From Blattamonas nauphoetae (taxonomy: Eukaryota > Preaxostyla > Oxymonadida): a DNA stretch of 64,000 nt. The position numbers and the translations under genes were made by a program. How positions within the stretch are numbered: the first letter of the stretch is position 1; each line of letters starts with the position of its first letter. Positions 50,019-62,000 of this stretch are shown piece by piece. The DNA lies in NCBI GenBank assembly GCA_033064195.1, contig JARBJD010000038.1, positions 124,001 to 188,000 on the forward strand, read 5' to 3'. Under the pieces are notes generated by a model. The model was not told where the DNA came from, did not search any database, and was given only the letters and a program-made list of their open reading frames with translations.

Positions 50019-53000
50019 ATGAAACCTACATGGTCATTCATTGTATTTCTGCTCACTGTTGCAGCAGAATCTCACTCCACATCAACAATTCCCAAAAGCC
50101 ACCGTATTCATCATGATCGAAATCTCAAACTGATTCTCGAGCAACACTCCGATCATCACTGGAACAACAATCTGAAACAACCCATTGTCCTTCCGAATAA
50201 AGCAGTATTCTCGAGTTGGACAAGAATCCAAAACACAGAATCCGAAATTCGAGGATCGGAAGGAACGGAAATTGTGTTTACAGATGGTCAAGATGCATGT
50301 ACGGAAGAAGAAATCAGTGAGAAGAAGAAATTTCAAATTTTGATTGAGAACTCAACAGTTTCTCTGAATTGTATTTCGTTCGTTTTAACACCGATGCAAA
50401 CTCAGATCCAGACCCAAAGACGAAACGAGGAAGAACTACGAGCACTGGTGGTTGAAGATTCGTCAGTGTCATTGCAGACATGTTGCTTCAAGCTCGCGAC
50501 GCATGATTCGCCCATTTTAATCCGAAGCCAAAGCGAAGACCATACGAAGTCGACACGTGTGATTCTCCACAACTGCAAGATGACGACGTCAGGGAGTGTA
50601 TTACCCTCGTTTACCTCTACTACTCTCTCGAAAGGGACGAACACTGTCGAATTGAACCTGATCTCGTCAACACTGGATTCGTTCGTAATGGGGACGGGGG
50701 ACGGAGTTCTTGTGACATTTGAAGATGATGACGAAGAAACAGAAAGCAAGCAGGTAGTTTCGTGTTCATTGTCAGGAATTTTGGTTCGGAATGGAAGTGC
50801 GCCGTTCTGTCCTTGCAAGAAGCTTGACTGGAAGTTTTCGCAGAGCTTGTTTGGATGCTGGATGGAAAATAGTTCCAACCACCTTTCGGGGGGCCAGGCG
50901 AGATGATGGGAGGGACACGCTATCATCTGGTGACGATTGGGGGAAGCTCGTCGCCATCGAAGACACAAGTAGGAAGGAGCACGAATATGTATGATCCCAA
51001 CGAGATCTTCGATTCCTCGACACTCACGATCCGACGAGATTGGTCGTATTATCTGTACACCGACGCCAGCACCGCAACCAAGTTTGTGACGTTCACATTC
51101 ACCACACCAACCCAGCCCTCACATGTGCACAGCATCTGGACGAGTCTTGATGAATCTTTGGATTATGTTGTGTTCTCTCTGATCACGACCAACGTGAAGG
51201 ATGGGAAATACACGCTTGTGCTGAAGGATGGATCCACTCAAGTTCAGCTGGAGACGACGATTGTGGGATCGGCGGGGTCGGTGACTGTGTTGGCACGAAA
51301 CGCGTCTGGATCGGCGAAAGTGAAATATGGAACGACTTATGAGCTGGTTTCTCTTTCGAACTCAACTGTGTCGACGACTCCAACACCGATCCAAGTGACG
51401 ACACCGCCAGCTCCTCGTCGTGTGGTCAGTGTGTCGGAAACGAGTGGAAGCGATTCAATTGATCTTCACTGGACATCGTCAAATCTTACCCCATACACGT
51501 CGTATACAGTGTTTCTCTCGTCAACAAGCACCCCATCTGGTGTAGCAGCCCACACCTGCACACTCGAGATTTTCACAGCTGTCTCAGGTGGATTGCATGA
51601 CACTTCAGTCCAGTTGTATCCATTCGATGTGAACAAACAACTTGAATACGGAACTGTGTATTCTGTGACGCGAGTGGAAGAGACACTGACATCAACTCGA
51701 ATTGCATGCGATGCGATGACGATCACGACTCCTTCAGAACCGTCGCGAATTGAAGGAGTTGAATCGATTGTTCTGAACGGAGCAAAGACGAAAGCAACAG
51801 TGACATTCTCTGGTCGAGCTCTGAAGTCGTCGATGGGATCAATCCGCGCGAAGAAGGGAGTCTCAACTTGGACTTCGCTTTCACCTCTGACGTTTGTGGA
51901 TTCGACAACATGCCGAGGAGTTTTCTCAGTTGGATTGGATCAAACGACCTCAACGATGAAGTTCAAAGAAGAATACGTGATTGAGGGAGTTGGATCAGGA
52001 TGTGTTGTAAACTCGGCTGTCTCAATCCGCATTCCAGCAGCACCTGTTCTCAACACACTTTCTGCATCACTCGACACATCCACCAACCATCACATCAACG
52101 TGACAGTCTCAGTTTCAGAGGTTGTTGTGAGTGGAGTGTACGAAGCATGGTTCACAGGGGTTTTGGATCCTTTCACGATTTCCCTGACAAATGGACACGG
52201 AACGAGCAGGCTGGAAATCACGATGGGATCGCGGTATTATTTCAACAAGACGTATTCTCTGTCATCGTTGATGAAAAGAGAGGCAGGGAAAGAAGACGAG
52301 CACATTGTGTTTGGAGAGCGGAAGATGACAACGCCAGAAGGACCGACACTTTCGAGCATCGGTTTGCCCACACTGACACCGAGCAATCTGAACACTGTGG
52401 ATCTGAAACTGGATTGTTTTCGAATGCCGGAAGAAACGTTCACTCTGGCAGTATTTGATGTTTCAGACACGAAGAAGAAAGAGATTGGTCTGTCGTTCTC
52501 GTTTGGATCCCCATCTCCGACGTCGATTGTGGAAGGGACATTTCTGGTTTATCAGAGCGAGGAGCTGAAGTATGGAAGAACGTACGAAGTGGTGAGGTTG
52601 AGAAGTTCAACCATCTCTGCATCTGTGCGGTCATCGACTCGCTTCACCATTCCACCAGCACCATGTCGAGTGGAATCAGCAGTTTGTGATCTTCTCGACG
52701 AAAAGAAGACATCAGGGACAGTTCGGCTGACAGGAGTTGCATTTCCTGGTGGATCATCTTTTTCAGTATCGATTCAGGAATGGGATTCAAAGTCGAATCA
52801 AGCGAAGGGTTCATTGCTTGTTTTGGGTGGAGTTGTCTCTGGAAGTGGTCTTCAGACATCAGCATCAGTGACAGAGTTGATATTTGGTAATGCGAGCTCA
52901 AAACTGAAATACGGAAGAGAGTACGTTGTCTCTCTTTTGACCATCGGGAGTTCACCGACAATAGTGAATCCAGCAGTTCAATTCCGAGTTCCGGCTGAAC

Positions 53001-56000
53001 CGAGTCGTTTCACGAAACTGAGAGTGGCATCGTACGACACACTTGAAAAGACCGCGAATTTTGTTGTTGAAGGAGTGTCGATGCCAACAAACAAGAATCT
53101 GACTCTGTCTCTTACACCATCTTCGTCTTCGGTAGTTCGGAAGATTGTTGTGTTGTTCACGACAAGCACACTTGGATCAGGAAGTGGGATTCTGTTTTCG
53201 GAGAATTCAGATGAGATTGAGCTGGATTATGGAACGACGTACGAAGTAACTCAAGTTGAAGACGAGAAGAACGATTCATTGCTGTTTGTTGGTGGACTGA
53301 CGATCTCGACGATTTCAGAACCTGGTCGAGTTTTGAAAGTGTCTGGTGTTTCGTATTCTGGAGACATGAACACGACGACGATCTCGCTTTCAGGTCATTG
53401 GATGGAGACAGGAGAGTTCGCGATGGAAGTGGAGAACACAGCAGACTCGACAGACAAGGCAATTCTGACAGCCTCGTTCGTTTCGTCAACGGAAGGGTCA
53501 AGCACAGGATCGCTGTATCCGACAGCGGAACTGAAATATGGAGTGGGATATCGAATTGTGAGTTTGGAGAAGAAAGTTGGGAAGAATCGGAAAGTTCATG
53601 TTGAACCGAGTGCGAGATTCTCGATTGGACCAAGGCCTGCTCGTTTGACGGGATTGACGCAGAACTCACCAAGTGATGAGGAGAAGGAACTGCGGCTTGT
53701 GTTGACTGGGATTGGAATGACGAATGGACCGTTCAAGATTGAGCTTCATCCGGCTGGGTCATTGACCGCGACTTTCACAGATGGGACAACTGGATCGACC
53801 ACAGCAATTCTGTTCTCGACGAAGGTGGAAGATACGAAACTGAACTATTCGACGAGATATGAAGTGATTGGCGTGAGAGACTCGTCTTCAGCGCAAGTTG
53901 CGTTTGTTTCTGGACTTTGGTTCGAAACTGGGTCTGAACCGACTCGTCTTGTTGGGATCTCGTCGACACTTCGATTGAATCCTTCTCAAACGACAGTTCT
54001 GATTCCAGTTTCAGGTCGAGAGCTAAAGACGACTGAAGAGTATTTGGTTGAAGTGAAAGACACGGTGTCGCCGTTCTCTGTATCGAATCTTTCGATGTCG
54101 TTCTTGTCGTCGTCATCGGAATGGATTGTTTCGGGGACTATTTTTGGAGATTCGGTTGAGATTGTTCCGTTGCATTCGTATTCTGTGATTGGATTCTTCG
54201 CTTCTGGGTCGTCGTCTCCGCTATTCTTTGAACCGATTTCTTTCACCGTTCCTTCGGAACCGCCTCGTCTGACAAAACTGAGAGTGGAATCGTACGAATC
54301 ACTTGAAAAGACGGCGAATTTTGTTGTTGAAGGAGTGTCGATGCCAACAAACAAGAATCTGACACTGTCTCTGACAGGATCTTCGTCTTCGACAGTTCGG
54401 AAGATTGTTGTGTTGTTCACGACAAGCACACTTGGATCAGGAAGTGGGATTCTGTTTTCGGAGAATTCAGATGAGATTGAGCTGGATTATGGAACGACGT
54501 ACGAAGTAACTCAAGTTGAAGACGAGAAGAACGATTCATTGCTGTTTGTTGGTGGACTGACGATCTCGACGATTTCAGAACCTGGTCGAGTTTTGAAAGT
54601 GTCTGGTGTTTCGTATTCTGGAGACATGAACACAACGACGATCTCTCTTTCTGGTCATTGGATGGAGACTGGAGAGTTCGCGATGGAAGTGGAGAACACA
54701 GCAGACTCGACAGACAAGGCAGTTGTGACAGCCTCGTTCGTTTCGTCAACGGAAGGGTCAAGCACAGGATCGCTGTATCCGACAGCGGAACTGAAATATG
54801 GAGTGGGATATCGAATTGTGAGTTTGGAGAAGAAAGTTGGGAAGAATCGGAAAGTTCATGTTGAACCGAGTGCGAGATTCTCGATTGGACCAAGGCCTGC
54901 TCGTTTGACGGGATTGACGCAGAACTCACCAAGTGATGAGGAGAAGGAACTGCGGCTTGTGTTGACTGGGATTGGAATGACGAATGGACCATTCAAGATT
55001 GAGCTTCATCCGGCTGGGTCACTGACAGCAGCATTCACAGATGGGACAACTGGATCGAGCACAGCGATTCTGTTCTCGACGAACGCGTCAGTTGCTCGAC
55101 TGAACTATTCGACGAGATATGAAGTGATTGGCGTGAGAGACTCGTCTTCAGCGCAAGTTGCGTTTGTTTCTGAACTTTGGTTCGAAACTGGGTCTGAACC
55201 GACTCGTCTTGTTGGGATCTCGTCGACACTTCGATTGAATCCTTCTCAAACGACAGTTCTGATTCCAGTTTCAGGTCGAGAGCTAAAGACGACTGAAGAG
55301 TATTTGGTTGAAGTGAAAGACACGGTGTCGCCGTTCTCTGTATCGAATCTTTCGATGTCGTTCTTGTCGTCGTCATCGGAATGGATTGTTTCGGGGACTA
55401 TTTTTGGAGATTCGGTTGAGATTGTTCCGTTGCATTCGTATTCTGTGATTGGATTCTTCGCTTCTGGGTCGTCGTCTCCGCTATTCTTTGAACCGATTTC
55501 TTTCACCGTTCCTTCGGAACCGCCTCGTCTGACAAAACTGAGAGTGGAATCGTACGAATCACTTGAAAAGACGGCGAATTTTGTTGTTGAAGGAGTGTCG
55601 ATGCCAACAAACAAGAATCTGACACTGTCTCTGACAGGATCTTCGTCTTCGACAGTTCGGAAGATTGTTGTGTTGTTCACGACAAGCACACTTGGATCAG
55701 GAAGTGGGATTCTGTTTTCGGAGAATTCAGATGAGATTGAGCTGGATTATGGAACGACGTACGAAGTAACTCAAGTTGAAGACGAGAAGAACGATTCATT
55801 GCTGTTTGTTGGTGGACTGACGATCTCGACGATTTCAGAACCTGGTCGAGTTTTGAAAGTGTCTGGTGTTTCGTATTCTGGAGACATGAACACGACGACG
55901 ATCTCGCTTTCAGGTCATTGGATGGAGACAGGAGAGTTCGCGATGGAAGTGGAGAACACAGCAGACTCGACAGACAAGGCAATTCTGACAGCCTCGTTCG

Positions 56001-59000
56001 TTTCGTCAACGGAAGGGTCAAGCACAGGATCGCTGTATCCGACAGCGGAACTGAAATATGGAGTGGGATATCGAATTGTGAGTTTGGAGAAGAAAGTTGG
56101 GAAGAATCGGAAAGTTCATGTTGAACCGAGTGCGAGATTCTCGATTGGACCAAGGCCTGCTCGTTTGACGGGATTGACGCAGAACTCACCAAGTGATGAG
56201 GAGAAGGAACTGCGGCTTGTGTTGACTGGGATTGGAATGACGAATGGACCATTCAAGATTGAGCTTCATCCGGCTGGGTCACTGACAGCAGCATTCACAG
56301 ATGGGACAACTGGATCGACCACAGCAATTCTGTTCTCGACGAAGGTGGAAGATACGAAACTGAACTATTCGACGAGATATGAAGTGATTGGCGTGAGAGA
56401 CTCGTCTTCAGCGCAAGTTGCGTTTGTTTCTGGACTTTGGTTCGAAACTGGGTCTGAACCGACTCGTCTTGTTGGGATCTCGTCGACACTTCGATTGAAT
56501 CCTTCTCAAACGACAGTTCTGATTCCAGTTTCAGGTCGAGAGCTAAAGACGACTGAAGAGTATTTGGTTGAAGTGAAAGACACGGTGTCGCCGTTCTCTG
56601 TATCGAATCTTTCGATGTCGTTCTTGTCGTCGTCATCGGAATGGATTGTTTCGGGGACTATTTTTGGAGATTCGGTTGAGATTGTTCCGTTGCATTCGTA
56701 TTCTGTGATTGGATTCTTCGCTTCTGGGTCGTCGTCTCCGCTATTCTTTGAACCGATTTCTTTCACCGTTCCTTCGGAACCGCCTCGTCTGACAAAACTG
56801 AGAGTGGAATCGTACGACTCACTTGAAAAGACAGCGAATTTAGTCGTTGAAGGAGTGTCGATGCCAACAAACAAGAATCTGACGTTGTCTCTGACAGCAT
56901 CGTCGTCTTCAGTGATTCGGAAGATTGTTGTGTTGTTCACGACAAGCACACTTGGATCAGGAAGTGGGATTCTGTTTTCGGAGAATGAGTCAGAGATTGA
57001 GCTGGATTATGGAAAGACGTACGAAGTAACTCAAGTTGAAGACGAGAACAAGGCGGAATTGCTGTTTGTTGGTGGACTGACGATCTCGACGATTTCAGAA
57101 CCGGGTCGAGTTTTGAAAGTGGTTGGTGTTTCGTATTCTGGAGACATGAACACAACGACGATCTCTCTTTCTGGTCATTGGATGGAGACTGGAGAGTTCG
57201 CGATGGAAGTGGAGAACACAGCAGACTCGACAGACAAGGCAGTTGTGACAGCCTCGTTCGTTTCGTCAACGGAAGGGTCAAGCACAGGATCGCTGTATCC
57301 GACAGCGGAACTGAAATATGGAGTGGGATATCGAATTGTGAGTTTGGAGAAGAAAGTTGGGAAGAATCGGAAAGTTCATGTTGAACCGAGTGCGAGATTC
57401 TCGATTGGACCAAGGCCTGCTCGTTTGACGGGATTGACGCAGAACTCACCAAGTGATGAGGAGAAGGAACTGCGGCTTGTGTTGACTGGGATTGGAATGA
57501 CGAATGGACCATTCAAGATTGAGCTTCATCCGGCTGGGTCACTGACAGCAGCATTCACAGATGGGACAACTGGATCGAGCACAGCGATTCTGTTCTCGAC
57601 GAACGCGTCAGTTGCTCGACTGAACTATTCGACGAGATATGAAGTGATTGGCGTGAGAGACTCGTCTTCAGGGCAAGTTGCATTTGTTTCTGAACTTTGG
57701 TTCGAAACTGGGTCTGAACCGACTCGTCTTGTTGGGATCTCGTCGACACTTCGATTGAATCCTTCTCAAACGACAGTTCTGATTCCAGTTTCAGGTCGAG
57801 AGCTAAAGACGACTGAAGAGTATTTGGTTGAAGTGAAAGACACGGTGTCGCCGTTCTCTGTATCGAATCTTTCGATGTCGTTCTTGTCGTCGTCATCGGA
57901 ATGGATTGTTTCGGGGACTATTTTTGGAGATTCGGTTGAGATTGTTCCGTTGCATTCGTATTCTGTGATTGGATTCTTCGCTTCTGGGTCGTCGTCTCCG
58001 CTATTCTTTGAACCGATTTCTTTCACCGTTCCTTCGGAACCGCCTCGTCTGACAAAACTGAGAGTGGAATCGTACGAATCACTTGAAAAGACGGCGAATT
58101 TTGTTGTTGAAGGAGTGTCGATGCCAACAAACAAGAATCTGACACTGTCTCTGACAGGATCTTCGTCTTCGACAGTTCGGAAGATTGTTGTGTTGTTCAC
58201 GACAAGCACACTTGGATCAGGAAGTGGGATTCTGTTTTCGGAGAATTCAGATGAGATTGAGCTGGATTATGGAACGACGTACGAAGTAACTCAAGTTGAA
58301 GACGAGAAGAACGATTCATTGCTGTTTGTTGGTGGACTGACGATCTCGACGATTTCAGAACCTGGTCGAGTTTTGAAAGTGTCTGGTGTTTCGTATTCTG
58401 GAGACATGAACACGACGACGATCTCGCTTTCAGGTCATTGGATGGAGACAGGAGAGTTCGCGATGGAAGTGGAGAACACAGCAGACTCGACAGACAAGGC
58501 AATTCTGACAGCCTCGTTCGTTTCGTCAACGGAAGGGTCAAGCACAGGATCGCTGTATCCGACAGCGGAACTGAAATATGGAGTGGGATATCGAATTGTG
58601 AGTTTGGAGAAGAAAGTTGGGAAGAATCGGAAAGTTCATGTTGAACCGAGTGCGAGATTCTCGATTGGACCAAGGCCTGCTCGTTTGACGGGATTGACGC
58701 AGAACTCACCAAGTGATGAGGAGAAGGAACTGCGGCTTGTGTTGACTGGGATTGGAATGACGAATGGACCATTCAAGATTGAGCTTCATCCGGCTGGGTC
58801 ACTGACAGCAGCATTCACAGATGGGACAACTGGATCGAGCACAGCGATTCTGTTCTCGACGAACGCGTCAGTTGCTCGACTGAACTATTCGACGAGATAT
58901 GAAGTGATTGGCGTGAGAGACTCGTCTTCAGCGCAAGTTGCGTTTGTTTCTGGACTTTGGTTCGAAACTGGGTCTGAACCGACTCGTCTTGTTGGGATCT

Positions 59001-62000
59001 CGTCGACACTTCGATTGAATCCTTCTCAAACGACAGTTCTGATTCCAGTTTCAGGTCGAGAGCTAAAGACGACTGAAGAGTATTTGGTTGAAGTGAAAGA
59101 CACGGTGTCGCCGTTCTCTGTATCGAATCTTTCGATGTCGTTCTTGTCGTCGTCATCGGAATGGATTGTTTCGGGGACTATTTTTGGAGATTCGGTTGAG
59201 ATTGTTCCGTTGCATTCGTATTCTGTGATTGGATTCTTCGCTTCTGGGTCGTCGTCTCCGCTATTCTTTGAACCGATTTCTTTCACCGTTCCTTCGGAAC
59301 CGCCTCGTCTGACAAAACTGAGAGTGGAATCGTACGAATCACTTGAAAAGACGGCGAATTTTGTTGTTGAAGGAGTGTCGATGCCAACAAACAAGAATCT
59401 GACACTGTCTCTGACAGGATCTTCGTCTTCGACAGTTCGGAAGATTGTTGTGTTGTTCACGACAAGCACACTTGGATCAGGAAGTGGGATTCTGTTTTCG
59501 GAGAATTCAGATGAGATTGAGCTGGATTATGGAACGACGTACGAAGTAACTCAAGTTGAAGACGAGAAGAACGATTCATTGCTGTTTGTTGGTGGACTGA
59601 CGATCTCGACGATTTCAGAACCTGGTCGAGTTTTGAAAGTGTCTGGTGTTTCGTATTCTGGAGACATGAACACGACGACGATCTCGCTTTCAGGTCATTG
59701 GATGGAGACAGGAGAGTTCGCGATGGAAGTGGAGAACACAGCAGACTCGACAGACAAGGCAATTCTGACAGCCTCGTTCGTTTCGTCAACGGAAGGGTCA
59801 AGCACAGGATCGCTGTATCCGACAGCGGAACTGAAATATGGAGTGGGATATCGAATTGTGAGTTTGGAGAAGAAAGTTGGGAAGAATCGGAAAGTTCATG
59901 TTGAACCGAGTGCGAGATTCTCGATTGGACCAAGGCCTGCTCGTTTGACGGGATTGACGCAGAACTCACCAAGTGATGAGGAGAAGGAACTGCGGCTTGT
60001 GTTGACTGGGATTGGAATGACGAATGGACCATTCAAGATTGAGCTTCATCCGGCTGGGTCACTGACAGCAGCATTCACAGATGGGACAACTGGATCGAGC
60101 ACAGCGATTCTGTTCTCGACGAACGCGTCAGTTGCTCGACTGAACTATTCGACGAGATATGAAGTGATTGGCGTGCGAGACTCGTCTTCAGGGCAAGTTG
60201 CATTTGTTTCTGGACTTTCATTCGAAACTGGGTCTGAACCGACTCGTCTTGTTGGGATCTCGTCGACACTTCGATTGAATCCTTCTCAAACGACAGTTCT
60301 GATTCCAGTTTCAGGTCGAGAGCTAAAGACGACTGAAGAGTATTTGGTTGAAGTGAAAGACACGGTGTCGCCGTTCTCTGTATCGAATCTTTCGATGTCG
60401 TTCTTGTCGTCGTCATCGGAATGGATTGTTTCGGGGACTATTTTTGGAGATTCGGTTGAGATTGTTCCGTTGCATTCGTATTCTGTGATTGGATTCTTCG
60501 CTTCTGGGTCGTCGTCTCCGCTATTCTTTGAACCGATTTCTTTCACCGTTCCTTCGGAACCGCCTCGTCTGACAAAACTGAGAGTGGAATCGTACGACTC
60601 ACTTGAAAAGACGGCGAATTTTGTTGTTGAAGGAGTGTCGATGCCAACAAACAAGAATCTGACACTGTCTCTGACAGGATCTTCGTCTTCGACAGTTCGG
60701 AAGATTGTTGTGTTGTTCACGACAAGCACACTTGGATCAGGAAGTGGGATTCTGTTTTCGGAGAATTCAGATGAGATTGAGCTGGATTATGGAACGACGT
60801 ACGAAGTAACTCAAGTTGAAGACGAGAAGAACGATTCATTGCTGTTTGTTGGTGGACTGACGATCTCGACGATTTCAGAACCTGGTCGAGTTTTGAAAGT
60901 GTCTGGTGTTTCGTATTCTGGAGACATGAACACGACGACGATCTCGCTTTCAGGTCATTGGATGGAGACAGGAGAGTTCGCGATGGAAGTGGAGAACACA
61001 GCAGACTCGACAGACAAGGCAATTCTGACAGCCTCGTTCGTTTCGTCAACGGAAGGGTCAAGCACAGGATCGCTGTATCCGACAGCGGAACTGAAATATG
61101 GAGTGGGATATCGAATTGTGAGTTTGGAGAAGAAAGTTGGGAAGAATCGGAAAGTTCATGTTGAACCGAGTGCGAGATTCTCGATTGGACCAAGGCCTGC
61201 TCGTTTGACGGGATTGACGCAGAACTCACCAAGTGATGAGGAGAAGGAACTGCGGCTTGTGTTGACTGGGATTGGAATGACGAATGGACCATTCAAGATT
61301 GAGCTTCATCCGGCTGGGTCACTGACAGCAGCATTCACAGATGGGACAACTGGATCGAGCACAGCGATTCTGTTCTCGACGAACGCGTCAGTTGCTCGAC
61401 TGAACTATTCGACGAGATATGAAGTGATTGGCGTGAGAGACTCGTCTTCAGCGCAAGTTGCGTTTGTTTCTGAACTTTGGTTCGAAACTGGGTCTGAACC
61501 GACTCGTCTTGTTGGGATCTCGTCGACACTTCGATTGAATCCTTCTCAAACGACAGTTCTGATTCCAGTTTCAGGTCGAGAGCTAAAGACGACTGAAGAG
61601 TATTTGGTTGAAGTGAAAGACACGGTGTCGCCGTTCTCTGTATCGAATCTTTCGATGTCGTTCTTGTCGTCGTCATCGGAATGGATTGTTTCGGGGACTA
61701 TTTTTGGAGATTCGGTTGAGATTGTTCCGTTGCATTCGTATTCTGTGATTGGATTCTTCGCTTCTGGGTCGTCGTCTCCGCTATTCTTTGAACCGATTTC
61801 TTTCACCGTTCCTTCGGAACCGCCTCGTCTGACAAAACTGAGAGTGGAATCGTACGAATCACTTGAAAAGACGGCGAATTTTGTTGTTGAAGGAGTGTCG
61901 ATGCCAACAAACAAGAATCTGACACTGTCTCTGACAGGATCTTCGTCTTCGACAGTTCGGAAGATTGTTGTGTTGTTCACGACAAGCACACTTGGATCAG

